Shown in pieces: positions 34,558 through 44,242 of a stretch of DNA of 48,754 nucleotides. A model generated the notes under the pieces. It saw only the letters and a list, made by a program, of their open reading frames with translations. It had not been told where the DNA came from and ran no database searches. Source of the DNA: Ruminococcus sp. (lineage in GTDB: Bacteria > Bacillota > Clostridia > Oscillospirales > Acutalibacteraceae); contig JAFTYK010000027.1 in NCBI GenBank assembly GCA_017464765.1, forward strand, positions 1 through 48,754, read 5' to 3'. The translations under genes and the position numbers were made by a program. Every line of letters starts with the position of its first letter. Position 1 is the stretch's first letter.

Positions 34558-35811
34558 CTAAATCTTTTTTATGTCTGCGCCCAAGCTTTGAAGCACAACT
34601 TCAAGCTCGTCATAGCCTCGTTCAAGGAAGTTAACTCCACAAATATGAGTGTTTCCCTGAGCGCACAACGAAGCTACCACCAGCGCTGCAGCACCGCGCA
34701 AATCAAGCGCCCTTACTCTAGCTCCGAAGAGATGTCTCACTCCGTCAACTAAAGCAACTTTGCCCTCTACCTTTATGTTTGCACCAAGACGATTAAGCTC
34801 GTCAACGTGCTTATATCTGCTTTCAAATATGTTCTCAACAAAAACCGTCAGTCCCTGCGCCTTACAGGTCATCGCCATAACAGGCGCTTGAGCATCGGTA
34901 GGAAAACCCGGATACGGCATTGTTCTGACAAGTTTCGGAGAGTAAAGCCTACGCGGTGAATCTATTGTAAGCTTACCGCTTCTGCACGTAATCTCACACC
35001 CTGCCTGTTCAAAAACAGGTATTATTGAAGACAGGTGACTTTGAATCACCGAATCTAATGTTATCTTAGACGATGTACACGCAGCCGCACTCAAAAGCGT
35101 AGCCGCTACAATTCTATCCGGAATTATAGAGTGACTGCAACCATAAAGTTTTTCAACGCCTTCGATAATAATGGTGCTTTCTCCTGCACCCGAAATTCTT
35201 GCTCCGCATTTGTTCAAAAAATCTGCAAGGTCCTCAATTTCAGGTTCTTTAGCCGCGTTGGTTATAATGGTAGTACCCTTCGCTTTAACAGCGGTGAGCA
35301 TAATATTTTCCGTCGCTCCGACACTTGGGAAAGAAAGCGCAATTTTCGAAGCTTTCACCCCATCGTTTGCAACACATTCCAGCTCACCATGTTGTTCAGT
35401 TATTTCAATTCCCATCTGTCTTAAAGCCGACAAATGCAAATCAATTGGGCGAGGTCCGAGTTCACAGCCTCCCGGCAGTGACATTTTAGCTCTGCCACAT
35501 CGTGAAATCAGCACACCCAAAAATATAATGGACGAGCGCATCTCCCTCATCAAATCGTGAGGTATATCAGAGCGCTTCATACTTTGTGTATCAACTATCA
35601 GGGTGCTGTCAGTTCTAGTCGCCTTACACCCTAAATATCGCAAAATTCTTATCGTTGCATCTACGTCTGTGAGCTTCGGACAATTGAACAAAACGCTTTC
35701 GTCCTCGCACAATAATGTAGCCGCTAAAATAGGCAATGTGCTGTTTTTAGCTCCCTGTACTTTAACTTCTCCACAAAGTTTTCTACCACCGGAGATAAGA
35801 AGTTTTGCCAC
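34558..35811 (-). CDS. murA: UDP-N-acetylglucosamine 1-carboxyvinyltransferase
   Basis: This 417-residue enzyme makes the first committed peptidoglycan precursor by adding phosphoenolpyruvate to UDP-GlcNAc. The substrate-binding KNS (Lys22-Asn23) and the catalytic, fosfomycin-reactive Cys116 in LPGGCELGPRP are both intact. The GTG at 35811 gives the usual N-terminus MAKLLISGG and lies 8 bases after AAAGGG. Another GTG three bases upstream, or one at 35820, cannot be excluded. It is embedded in the division cluster between murG and ftsQ. Confidence 0.95.
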   Translation of the reverse strand: MAKLLISGGRKLCGEVKVQGAKNSTLPILAATLLCEDESVLFNCPKLTDVDATIRILRYLGCKATRTDSTLIVDTQSMKRSDIPHDLMREMRSSIIFLGVLISRCGRAKMSLPGGCELGPRPIDLHLSALRQMGIEITEQHGELECVANDGVKASKIALSFPSVGATENIMLTAVKAKGTTIITNAAKEPEIEDLADFLNKCGARISGAGESTIIIEGVEKLYGCSHSIIPDRIVAATLLSAAACTSSKITLDSVIQSHLSSIIPVFEQAGCEITCRSGKLTIDSPRRLYSPKLVRTMPYPGFPTDAQAPVMAMTCKAQGLTVFVENIFESRYKHVDELNRLGANIKVEGKVALVDGVRHLFGARVRALDLRGAAALVVASLCAQGNTHICGVNFLERGYDELEVVLQSLGADIKKI

Positions 35812-35880
35812 CACAAACACCCTTTCACAAATAAGTCTACACGCATATATCCTATGAAAAGAGTGGTTGTACTGTGAATC

Positions 35881-36996
35881 TTAGCCTAGAATTTCTTTCA
35901 CTATATTGTAAATACGCTCGCTACTATCAGTGATAGCCATAGCCAAAGCGTTGTCTGAATACTCTTTTAGTAAAGCTTTATCGCTTACCATATCATCCAA
36001 AGCTTTGATTAGCTTTTCTTCGGTGAGGTCTTTTTCCTCGATTATCGAAGCCGCCTTTTTGTTAACAAGCGCCATAGCGTTGTGGAACTGGTGGTTCTCT
36101 GCAACATAAGGAGACGGAATAAGTACCGCGGGTTTTCCCTTAGCCTGTATTTCAGAAAGAGTAATAGCCCCTGCTCGGGAAACAACAACATCACAAGCCG
36201 CAAGACAGGTAGGCATATTGTCAATATACTGTCTTACATCGAGGTTTTTATAGTCTTCTATATCAATGCCTTTTTCTTTGACTTTTTCAGGGAACCATGT
36301 ACCCTGCTGACCATAAGCGTGGATATGCTGATACTTCTGGTCTTTTGCACTTCTAACTACTAAACCTGCTACAGCTTCGTTGATACATCTAGCCCCTAGT
36401 GAGCCACCGAAAGAAAGCACTACAGGACGTTCATCAAGACCGAGTTCACGCCTTGCTTCTTCTTTATCAACTCTTAGAATCTGCTCTCTTATCGGGTTAC
36501 CTGTAACAACAAAGTCTACATTACTGTCAAGATGTTTTTTAGCGTCTTCAACAGCGAGCATAACTTTTTTTACTTTCTTCGAAAGCATTTTTGTAGTAAC
36601 ACCCGGAAATGCGTTCTGTTCGTGAATGATACAAGGGATACCCATATTAGCGGCAGTTCTGACAACAGGACCGCTAACATATCCGCCTGTACCGATACAT
36701 ATATCAGGATTAAACTGTGCGATAATCTTCTTCGCTTTTGCTGAAGATGTAAACATTCTAGACACAGTCTTAACGTTGTGAACGATAGACTGAGGCTTGA
36801 AATTACGTTTAAATCCGCTGATAACGATTGATTCTATCGAAAAGCCGGCTTTTGGAACTAAAGTCTGCTCCATTCCGTCTTTATTTCCAATGAACAAAAT
36901 CTCAGTATCCGGTTCTTTTTCCTTTATATAAGAAGCGATGGCAAGTGCAGGGTTAATGTGTCCTGCTGTACCGCCGCCCGCAAGTAAAATTCTCAT
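35881..36996 (-). CDS. murG: UDP-GlcNAc:lipid-I GlcNAc transferase MurG
   Basis: This 371-residue GT-B glycosyltransferase converts lipid I to lipid II at the inner membrane face. It has the first G-loop GGGTAGHINPA, a second GTGGYVSGPV loop, and the nucleotide-sugar segment SRAGAITLSEI with AVLIPSPYVAENHQ. The length is standard. AAGGAG precedes the ATG. Its neighbours are ftsW upstream and murA downstream, which is a common Firmicutes order once murC/D are moved away. Confidence 0.96.
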   Translation of the reverse strand: MRILLAGGGTAGHINPALAIASYIKEKEPDTEILFIGNKDGMEQTLVPKAGFSIESIVISGFKRNFKPQSIVHNVKTVSRMFTSSAKAKKIIAQFNPDICIGTGGYVSGPVVRTAANMGIPCIIHEQNAFPGVTTKMLSKKVKKVMLAVEDAKKHLDSNVDFVVTGNPIREQILRVDKEEARRELGLDERPVVLSFGGSLGARCINEAVAGLVVRSAKDQKYQHIHAYGQQGTWFPEKVKEKGIDIEDYKNLDVRQYIDNMPTCLAACDVVVSRAGAITLSEIQAKGKPAVLIPSPYVAENHQFHNAMALVNKKAASIIEEKDLTEEKLIKALDDMVSDKALLKEYSDNALAMAITDSSERIYNIVKEILG

Positions 36997-37082
36997 AAAG
37001 TTCTCCTTAGAGTGAGTAAAATATATCGGTATCTGATGTTGAGGGACTATTTTCGCCCGCTATTTGCTAAAACCTGTGAACA

Positions 37083-38333
37083 CTAAATCTTCTCGATATT
37101 AGCAGAACGAGAAATCGAAAGAACGATTCCCATCTGGAACAAAAGCATCAGAAGTGAACTACCACCATACGAAAAGAACGGCAAACTGATACCTGTGTTT
37201 GGTAGCCAGTCGGTGATAACCAGAATATTCAGTATAACCTGAAGACCAATCTGGGATACAAGACCGATACCCAAAAGTTTTCCGAAACGGTCCTTAGCTC
37301 TCAGAGAAATAACAATTCCACGCCACACAAGAAGTGCGAAAATAAGCAAAATAGCAATCGCACCGATAAGACCTAACTCCTCGCACACGATAGCAAAAAC
37401 GAAGTCGTTCTGTGGCTCAGGAAGGTAGAGATACTTCTGTCGCGACTGACCAAGACCAAGTCCGAACAGTCCGCCCGAACCAATAGCATAAAGTGAATTT
37501 CGAGTCTGCCAGGTCTGTTGCCACTGGTCCTCATCAATATACTCGAGCGCCTTGCCCCAGCCGTCCATTCGGTCCATAGCGTAAGTCAGAAGCCCCGTCG
37601 CCCATAGTAGCAGTATCGCTGCCGCTAAAAGCACAGCAGCTATAGCTATCCACTTAATTCGGATACCCGATACAAAAAGCATAATAACCGTAAGTAAAGC
37701 CACGATTACGATACAGGAATAATGAGGTTCCAAAAGCAAGAGTATAGCGGTCGAAACGAAAACCGCCGCACCAGGAAGTACACCATATTTGAAGGTGTGC
37801 ATTTTGTTGTAATATCGGCTACCCCAATGGGCAAGGAAAAGAATAATCGCAAACTTGCTGATTTCCGATGCCTGAATACCGTAGTCACCGATACCAATCC
37901 ATCGTCTGACTCCCGTTTCAGACGGGATAAGAAGTACAACTATAAGTGCAAAATAAGAAACACCCAAGATAAGCGCGGAAAAACGATGGAAATGGTGATA
38001 GTCGAAATACGATACCGCGAGCATAATTGCAAGACCTACGATAGCAAACAAAAGCTGACGCTTCAGATAGTAGTAGCTGTCGCCGATTTCGTAGAAAGCA
38101 ACAGGATAGCTCGCTGAGAACATCATCGTAATACCAATAGCAAGAAGTAAAACGATGAGCATACAGAAAGGAACGTCCAAGCCCTTGCCGATAGATAAAA
38201 GCGAGAACTGTTTCTTTCTTTTCACCACTCTCTGAGGAGGGTTTTGTGAAGTGTGATTTCTGGAAGACGCACCAGTTGTGCTGTATCTTCTGGTGCTATT
38301 TGTACCGGTTGAATATTGACTCAACTGATTCAT
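37083..38333 (-). CDS. ftsW: FtsW/SpoVE-type lipid II polymerase
   Basis: This 416-residue SEDS glycosyltransferase polymerises lipid II at the septum. A basic, Ser/Thr-rich cytoplasmic lead (1-50) is followed by about ten membrane helices, the extracellular GETGVRRWIGIGDYGIQASEISK-like loop and the late PFFSYGGSSLL family signature. Whether it is vegetative FtsW or sporulation SpoVE cannot be told; the division cluster position suits the former. AAAGGAG abuts the ATG at 38333 with no spacer, so the TTG three codons further in, nine bases from that site, may be the real start. Confidence 0.93.
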   Translation of the reverse strand: MNQLSQYSTGTNSTRRYSTTGASSRNHTSQNPPQRVVKRKKQFSLLSIGKGLDVPFCMLIVLLLAIGITMMFSASYPVAFYEIGDSYYYLKRQLLFAIVGLAIMLAVSYFDYHHFHRFSALILGVSYFALIVVLLIPSETGVRRWIGIGDYGIQASEISKFAIILFLAHWGSRYYNKMHTFKYGVLPGAAVFVSTAILLLLEPHYSCIVIVALLTVIMLFVSGIRIKWIAIAAVLLAAAILLLWATGLLTYAMDRMDGWGKALEYIDEDQWQQTWQTRNSLYAIGSGGLFGLGLGQSRQKYLYLPEPQNDFVFAIVCEELGLIGAIAILLIFALLVWRGIVISLRAKDRFGKLLGIGLVSQIGLQVILNILVITDWLPNTGISLPFFSYGGSSLLMLLFQMGIVLSISRSANIEKI

Positions 38334-38354
38334 CTCCTTTCAAATGTATATCTA

Positions 38355-39356
38355 TCAGCCGAAAATTACGAGTAATAAAGCAATGATACCACAAAGAGCG
38401 GTTATCATAGAGAAAACAACAACGATTTTCATTTCGCTCCAGCCGCCCATCTCAAAGTGATGGTGGATAGGACTCATTCTGAAAATTCGCTTGCCGTGAG
38501 AAATCTTGAAGTAGGACACCTGAAGCATAACAGAGAACATCTCAACAAGGTACATAAGTCCAACCAAAAGCATAATAAGGTGCATATCCATAGCAAATGC
38601 CATCGCACACACGATACCGCCTAAGAAAAGCGAACCTGTGTCACCCATAAAAACTTTCGCAGGGTGGAAATTCCAAACTAAGAAGCCCAAGCATCCGCCT
38701 GCAACTGATGCGCATAAAAGCACGTTTGAATCGAAAAATCCGAGAACATTGGCAATCATCATCATAAACAGTGCCACAAAAAATGTAATCGAGCCGTCCA
38801 AACCGTCGATACCATCTGTGAGGTTAACTGCGTTTGTAATACCTACGATAACAAGCGCCATGATAATGTAGTAGAAAAATCCTAAATCAACCATTCCGAC
38901 AAAAGGAACAGCAATGTCGGTGTTATCACCTAAAAGTCGCATCACAGCCAAATAAAGTGCTACAACAGAGAACTGCATAACAAGTTTCTGGATAGCAGTA
39001 AGACCTAAATTACGCTTTTTCACAACCTTGATATAGTCGTCGATAAAACCGATTCCGCCATAGCAAAGTGCCATACAAAGGCCTGTGATTACAAACTTTT
39101 CGGTAGTGCCGAAGCCTTCGTGTAAAACCGCAAAAAGAATTACTGATACTACGGTAGAAAGAACAATACCTAAAATGAACATCAAACCGCCCATTGTAGG
39201 AGTACCCTGCTTCTTTTTGTGCCAAGATGGGCCGATATCCAAGATTGTCTGGCCGTATTTCAGCTTATGAAGAAACGGTACAAGGTATCTACCCGATACA
39301 GCTGAAATTGCAAATGAAACTATAGCTGTCACAAAAGCCCAGATTCCTATTTCCAT
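38355..39356 (-). CDS. mraY: Phospho-MurNAc-pentapeptide transferase MraY
   Basis: This 333-residue membrane enzyme links UDP-MurNAc-pentapeptide to undecaprenyl phosphate, giving lipid I. Ten membrane helices are expected. Key motifs are GTPTMGG, the aspartate pair in GFIDDYIKV, NLTDGIDGLDGS, and the MGDTGSLFLGG and SPIHHHFE segments. GAGGTG lies five bases before the ATG. It is 33 bases after the penicillin-binding protein gene and 21 bases before ftsW; murD, which often lies between mraY and ftsW, is missing. Confidence 0.97.
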   Translation of the reverse strand: MEIGIWAFVTAIVSFAISAVSGRYLVPFLHKLKYGQTILDIGPSWHKKKQGTPTMGGLMFILGIVLSTVVSVILFAVLHEGFGTTEKFVITGLCMALCYGGIGFIDDYIKVVKKRNLGLTAIQKLVMQFSVVALYLAVMRLLGDNTDIAVPFVGMVDLGFFYYIIMALVIVGITNAVNLTDGIDGLDGSITFFVALFMMMIANVLGFFDSNVLLCASVAGGCLGFLVWNFHPAKVFMGDTGSLFLGGIVCAMAFAMDMHLIMLLVGLMYLVEMFSVMLQVSYFKISHGKRIFRMSPIHHHFEMGGWSEMKIVVVFSMITALCGIIALLLVIFG

Positions 39357-39389
39357 TTTTACACCTCATTTATTTTAGTTAAGTTTAAA

Positions 39390-41684
39390 CTAGTCGTTTA
39401 CGCCACCGGAACTGAACGTTACAGTAACGACAGTACCAGGACTGACTGTAGTACCCTCGGCAATATCCTGAGAAATTGCCACAGCGTCTGCAGAGTTAAC
39501 TGCACCTGTGATACTGATGTTGATACCGTAGTACGATGCGATGTAGTTCACATCACCTACGCTGTAGTCGATGAGATTAGGCACTGTCACCTTTTCTTCG
39601 ACGCTTGTTTCGTCAGTATAAAGTACAACCGTACCGCCCGTTGGTATCTTACTACCTGCGGCAGGTACCTGAGCGACAACGGTAGAACCTTCGCCCTTTA
39701 TAGTAACATCAAAGCCGTCGGAGTTAACACTCTTTGAAGCTTCGGTTACTGAAAGGCCTGTGTATGTGCCTGCTGTTGTATCAATGTTAGCAGCCTCAGC
39801 CTCTGTGTACTGAGCATCAAGCTCAAGGTAAGGAAGAACTTCACCCATAATGCCTGCAAATACAGGAGCCGCAACAGCACTACCGTAGTAGTTGCCTGAA
39901 AGCGGAGTATCAAAGAACACGAGCATCGCAATTTCAGGTTTATTAGCAGGAGCAAAGCCACAGTAGGAAGCGATGTAGTCCTGCACACCGTCGCCGTTTG
40001 AGTCAGAGAGTTTCTCTGATGTACCGGTTTTACCTGCAACTCGGTATCCTGCAACGTAGCCGTTTTTACCTGTTCCGCCGATTGCGTTCTGTTCGAGTAT
40101 GCCACGCATCTCCTCTGCAACCTGATTTGAGATAACCTGACGTTTTGGCTCAGTGCTGATATTTTCAATAACCGCACCTTCAGAATCGAGAATCTGTTTA
40201 ACAACGTGTGGCTGAACGAGTTCGCCGCCGTTAGCAATCGCGCAAGCTGCTGTAATCATTTGGATTGGTGTTATGGAGAAGTTCTGACCGAAAGACGCAA
40301 CCGCCAAGTCAACAGGTCCCATAGTACCGTCTTCAGAGAAGAATATGTCATCGGACTCGCCGGGTAAATCGATTCCGGTTTTCTCGGAAAAACCGAATGC
40401 CTGATAATATTCCCACCATTTTTCTTCGCCTACGGACTGACCAATCTCAATAAACGCAGGGTTGCATGAGTTACACAGCGCCTGAGCGTAAGTCTGTGTT
40501 CCGTGACCGCCTGTGTTATGGCAGTTGATATCTTCTCCGTACAAGTTGAATACACCCATACAGTTAAAGCGGGTATCCTTATTCACTGTTCCTTCCTCAA
40601 GAGCCATTGAGAGAGGTACCATTTTGAAAACCGAACCCGGATAATATGTATCGCTTATCGCTTTGTTTCGCCACATTTTTGAAAGAGCAGCGCTTTCAGC
40701 CTCACTTTTCGCTGTAGCTAAAATCTCGCTCATTTCTTCAGCGGTATAGGTTTCCTCCTCAGTGATGTATCCTTTTTCGAGAAGATAGTCCTTGTCGATT
40801 TCGCTTATCTTTTTCTGTTCTTCTTTGCTGATAGTAAACGGATCATTCAAGTCGTAACCGCCGACTGTCGCCATTCCTAAGATTTCGCCGTTGTTAGGGT
40901 CCATCGCGATGCAGACACCTCGGTTGTAAACCTTGTAGTCCTTAATGGCGTTTCTCATATATTTTTCAATAATACTCTGGATAGTTTCGTCAATTGTAAG
41001 CACCAGAGAATTACCGTCGATAGCGTCGATGTTCTGACTGTAGTCAAACGGCATAATTGTTCCGTTAGCGTTAGTAGCAGTGACGAGTCTGCCCGGTGTT
41101 CCTGTCAGATACTCATCGTATTGATACTCAACACCTGAAAGTCCCTGATCATCAGAACCTGTAAAGCCGATAACCGATGATGCAAGCTCGCTGTACGGAT
41201 AATAACGCTTGTAGTCATCTAAAAGTGCGATAACACTGGAAAGCTTAAACTTATCCTCAACCTCGTTCATAAGCTCTAAAATCTGCTTCTGCTCTTCGCT
41301 TTCGATTTTACGCTTGACGACGGTGTAGTAGCTGTTCTGTTTAGTTTTCTCAAGTACATCTTCAGCCTCAAGTCCTAAAATCTCTGAAAGACGATTGGCA
41401 ACATAGATACGCTGTTCGTCAGTTTTGAAACTCGCAGGAGAAAGAACAACCTGCCAAACAGATGCACTCTGAGCTAAAATCTTGCCGTTTCTGTCGTATA
41501 TAGTACCACGCTTAGCACTTATTGTCGTATCGGAAAGCTGTTGAGAAACAGCCTTTTGCTGGAGATCCTCACCCGCTATGAGCTGCAAATACGCAAGTCG
41601 TGTGATAACTGCGCCAAAGCCCAAAACCAAGATGATAATCAACAGCCATACAGTACGCTGTCTGAGTCTTTGGTTTGCACCCAT
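39390..41684 (-). CDS. Division transpeptidase FtsI/PBP2B or SpoVD-type with PASTA domains
   Basis: This 764-residue class B penicillin-binding protein has one membrane helix (about residues 12-32), a dimerisation and pedestal region, and a transpeptidase domain. Ser351 lies in SVFK, followed by an SCN motif and KTG at 552-554. Two PASTA domains follow at about 635-764. PASTA tails are found in both SpoVD and PBP2x-like proteins, so the gene may serve division, sporulation or both; only one such gene is here. The ATG has GGAGAG seven bases upstream. Confidence 0.92.
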   Translation of the reverse strand: MGANQRLRQRTVWLLIIILVLGFGAVITRLAYLQLIAGEDLQQKAVSQQLSDTTISAKRGTIYDRNGKILAQSASVWQVVLSPASFKTDEQRIYVANRLSEILGLEAEDVLEKTKQNSYYTVVKRKIESEEQKQILELMNEVEDKFKLSSVIALLDDYKRYYPYSELASSVIGFTGSDDQGLSGVEYQYDEYLTGTPGRLVTATNANGTIMPFDYSQNIDAIDGNSLVLTIDETIQSIIEKYMRNAIKDYKVYNRGVCIAMDPNNGEILGMATVGGYDLNDPFTISKEEQKKISEIDKDYLLEKGYITEEETYTAEEMSEILATAKSEAESAALSKMWRNKAISDTYYPGSVFKMVPLSMALEEGTVNKDTRFNCMGVFNLYGEDINCHNTGGHGTQTYAQALCNSCNPAFIEIGQSVGEEKWWEYYQAFGFSEKTGIDLPGESDDIFFSEDGTMGPVDLAVASFGQNFSITPIQMITAACAIANGGELVQPHVVKQILDSEGAVIENISTEPKRQVISNQVAEEMRGILEQNAIGGTGKNGYVAGYRVAGKTGTSEKLSDSNGDGVQDYIASYCGFAPANKPEIAMLVFFDTPLSGNYYGSAVAAPVFAGIMGEVLPYLELDAQYTEAEAANIDTTAGTYTGLSVTEASKSVNSDGFDVTIKGEGSTVVAQVPAAGSKIPTGGTVVLYTDETSVEEKVTVPNLIDYSVGDVNYIASYYGINISITGAVNSADAVAISQDIAEGTTVSPGTVVTVTFSSGGVND

Positions 41685-41810
41685 AAGGTCACTCTCCTTT
41701 CAAAATCAGTAGTAGAATTTTTAGACCAAAGTCTGAAATCTTTATCATTTTCATCACAATTTTTTAAATTTCTGCGAATATCGGGATCAAAAAACAACCC
41801 CATACAATAG

Positions 41811-41845
41811 CAGAAAAAGAGTTAAGACAAAATCTCAACTCTTAT
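41811..41845 (-). terminator. Hairpin terminator between ftsL and the PBP gene
   Basis: On the minus strand AAGAGTT (41843-41837) pairs with AACTCTT (41823-41817), followed by TTTCT. It falls inside the division cluster in a 191-base gap, so ftsL may be partly uncoupled from the PBP gene. Confidence 0.6.
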
Positions 41846-41875
41846 CTTATACATACTATTAACCATTGTGCAAAG

Positions 41876-42421
41876 TTATGCCCACAGCGACGAAATCGCA
41901 TCAGCGATAGCGTCAAACACGGTGTCGTCCTTCTTCTCCGTAAGCTCAACCTTGTCACCTTTAGAAAGGCTGACAAACTCTTTCTGGGAGTTAGACACCT
42001 TGGTCATTCCCAAGGAATTCTCTGCGTACTCTTCAACAACGGCTGTTGATATGCTCGCGTCGACCTTCATCTCAAGCTGGGTGTACAAGCTCTGCTGCTC
42101 TTCCAAATCAGATTTAGCAGCGCTTATCTGCTGATTAAGTTCAGTTAGCTGAACTTGTCCGTGAATGATAAGACCGACTACCACTACAATCGCAACAGCA
42201 AAGACAACCGCAAGTGAAATGTTCAAAAAGTTGTTCTTTCTGCGCTTAATTCGTTTGTGGGTAGTTTTCTCTTCGTTTTTCTGAAGCTCGACATCTGTAT
42301 TCAGTTTTTCTTTTTTCGGCTTCTTCGCTTGCTTTTCTTCAGGGGTTTTTGTGGAAGAGTAGATCTCCTCTTCCTCAAACAAGCGCAAATCATAAGCCAG
42401 ATTACGATCGTAATAAGCCAT
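41876..42421 (-). CDS. ftsL: FtsL/septum-formation-initiator-like protein
   Basis: This 181-residue protein occupies the ftsL position, between rsmH and the division transpeptidase. It has a charged cytoplasmic lead (1-75), one membrane helix (about 79-101) and an extracellular leucine-heptad coiled coil (LTELNQQISAAKSDLEEQQSL) that would pair with DivIC/FtsB and DivIB. The sequence is poorly conserved, as is normal for FtsL, so the call leans on topology and position. The ATG at 42421 follows a G-rich site; an in-frame start at 42442 would add seven residues. Confidence 0.75.
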   Translation of the reverse strand: MAYYDRNLAYDLRLFEEEEIYSSTKTPEEKQAKKPKKEKLNTDVELQKNEEKTTHKRIKRRKNNFLNISLAVVFAVAIVVVVGLIIHGQVQLTELNQQISAAKSDLEEQQSLYTQLEMKVDASISTAVVEEYAENSLGMTKVSNSQKEFVSLSKGDKVELTEKKDDTVFDAIADAISSLWA

Positions 42422-42824
42422 AGATGCCCCCGTTTTCAACATTTTGGTTTCTGTTTTTTGGTTTCTGTTTTTCAGGCGATATGTAAAGTAGGAAAAATCG
42501 ATAAAAAAGTAGCGTTACCAAGGTAAGTTTTGAAAAATTACATATTTGATACAATTAAATTTACGAGCAGAAAATCAAACCCAAAACCCGCTCATAAGAT
42601 ATCCGAGATATCCACAATATATTGTAACGCTTAGTCTAATACCACAAGTTGTAGTATTTTGAAGAAAATTGTAACACTATTTACAATCTTGTTATCATTT
42701 TACCATAGGGTATGTACAAAGTCCATAGTAAATAGATACAAATATAGGGTTTATTTACCCTTTCATATAGAAGTTTTGACTACTGTTATTCTGCATAAGA
42801 ATTAAAGACTGATTTTGTGCAAAA
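42422..42824. other. Long gap inside the division cluster with small repeats, no gene seen
   Basis: Both strands are AT-rich with no credible gene. A direct repeat of TTTGGTTTCTGTTT lies near 42443-42475. GATATC is inverted at about 42598-42613. The inverted repeat AATAC/GTATT with inner ACAA/TTGT spans 42638-42658, and a short AGGGT/ACCCT hairpin lies near 42747-42763, just after rsmH. A promoter for ftsL is likely here, but no good -35/-10 pair was found. Confidence 0.5.
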
Positions 42825-43748
42825 TCACAGCTTTTCGCACACCCTAAGTTTCGCACTTCTTGAGCGTACATTAAGCTCAAGCTCGCTGTCTGTAGCGACG
42901 ATAGGTTTGCGGTTCACAAGCTTAGCTTTCGGCTTGTTTCCACACACGCACACAGGGAAATCCTTCGGGCAGGTGCAACCCACGCACCAGGAAGCCATCT
43001 TCTGCTTTACGATTCTGTCCTCGAGTGAATGGAAAGTAATAACAGCAAGACGACCACCGCTTGCGAGCAGCTCAAAAGCTGAGTCAAGACCACTCTCAAG
43101 CACATCAAGTTCTTTGTTAACAGCAATTCTTAGCGCCTGAAAAGTCTTTCGGGCAGGGTGTGTGTCACGTCTTACCTTTTGTGGCACGCTGTTTTTGATG
43201 ATTTCAGCAAGTTCAAGAGTGGTTTCTATTTTCTTCTCCTGTCTTGCTTTCACTATATTTCTCGCGATTGAAGAAGCAAACTTCTCCTCGCCGTAGTTAT
43301 TGATAATTCTCGCAAGCTCAGCATATTCGAGCGTATTAACTAAATCCGCGGCACTTTCGCCCGACTGGCTCATTCTCATATCTAAAGGCGCGTCCTCGTG
43401 GAAAGAAAAGCCACGCTCTGCGACATCGAGCTGATGGGACGAAACGCCGATATCAAGCATTACGCCATCGACACAGTATATTCCGCGAGCGTTCAAAAGC
43501 TCCTTCATATCAGAAAAGTTACCCTTAACGATAATGGAGTTAGGGTTGTCCTTGAAACGCTCTCTTACGTGTTGTATAGCATCGGGGTCCTGATCAATGG
43601 AAATCAGCTTGCCGTTTTTCAGATGCGACAGAATCTCAGCTGAATGGCCACCGCCACCTGCGGTACCGTCAACGTAGATTCCGTTTTCTTTTATATTCAA
43701 ACCGTCGATGGTTTCATTAAGCAATACAGGAATGTGTGAAAAGCTCAT
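42825..43748 (-). CDS. rsmH: 16S rRNA (cytosine-1402-N4) methyltransferase
   Basis: This 307-residue SAM enzyme (MraW) modifies C1402 near the decoding centre. The N-terminus has HIPVLLNETIDGL, the SAM-binding block is VDGTAGGGGHS, then LDIGVSSHQLD, and HPARKTFQALRIAVNKEL followed by ITFHSLEDRIVK are both typical. The length and motifs are standard. Six bases separate it from mraZ, and GAGGG precedes the ATG, so mraZ-rsmH form an operon. Confidence 0.97.
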   Translation of the reverse strand: MSFSHIPVLLNETIDGLNIKENGIYVDGTAGGGGHSAEILSHLKNGKLISIDQDPDAIQHVRERFKDNPNSIIVKGNFSDMKELLNARGIYCVDGVMLDIGVSSHQLDVAERGFSFHEDAPLDMRMSQSGESAADLVNTLEYAELARIINNYGEEKFASSIARNIVKARQEKKIETTLELAEIIKNSVPQKVRRDTHPARKTFQALRIAVNKELDVLESGLDSAFELLASGGRLAVITFHSLEDRIVKQKMASWCVGCTCPKDFPVCVCGNKPKAKLVNRKPIVATDSELELNVRSRSAKLRVCEKL

Positions 43749-43754
43749 ACGCCC

Positions 43755-44174
43755 TCACAGTCTCAAAAGCTCGAGAGCCTCTTTCACAGACTCACGCTTT
43801 TGCTTCTCAATAAATGCCTCGAAGTTTTCTTTATCCCACACTTCAATTCGGGTATCCATTCCGACTACGACGATATCTTTAGAAAGAGAGGCGTCCTCGC
43901 GCAGTTTCTGGGCAATCATAACTCTGCCCTGAGAAGAAACGCTCACCTCGGTAGCAGGAGAAATCAAGATATACTGAAGAGATAACGCTTTATCAGCAGG
44001 AAGCTCTCTAATCTGCTCTCTGAGTCGGTCAAACTGCTCACCAGACAAAATCTGGACGCAGTTTTCGAATCCCGATGTGACATAAACGGTGTCAGAGAGT
44101 TCTTCTCTGAACTTAGACGGCAGAATCACTCTGCCTTTTTGGTCAATAGTCTGATTAAAAGTACCTGAAAACAT
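43755..44174 (-). CDS. mraZ: Transcriptional regulator MraZ
   Basis: This 139-residue protein has two AbrB-like swapped-hairpin halves (about 5-50 and 80-125), each with the DxxxR-type signature (DQKGRVILPSKFR; SSQGRVMIAQKLR). MraZ binds direct repeats in its own promoter and controls the division cluster. GGGAGGTG precedes the ATG. It heads the cluster, with consensus promoter and repeat operator visible upstream. Confidence 0.97.
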   Translation of the reverse strand: MFSGTFNQTIDQKGRVILPSKFREELSDTVYVTSGFENCVQILSGEQFDRLREQIRELPADKALSLQYILISPATEVSVSSQGRVMIAQKLREDASLSKDIVVVGMDTRIEVWDKENFEAFIEKQKRESVKEALELLRL

Positions 44175-44207
44175 TCTGCCACCTCCCGTAAATTTAGTGC
44201 AACATTA

Positions 44208-44234
44208 TCCACAAAATGACACTTCGTGCCACTT
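44208..44234 (-). promoter_or_regulatory. Predicted MraZ operator: three direct repeats with 10-base period
   Basis: On the minus strand AAGTGGC (44228-44234), AAGTGTC (44218-44224) and TTGTGGA (44208-44214) are spaced exactly ten bases apart. This matches the AAAGTGT/G or TGGG-type boxes bound by the ring-shaped MraZ. They cover the first transcribed bases of mraZ. Confidence 0.7.
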
Positions 44235-44242
44235 ATACAACG

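Noticed and set aside
44205-44213. DnaA box as evidence of a replication origin
   Set aside because: A single site within a division promoter is not an origin; no dnaA, dnaN or box cluster is present.
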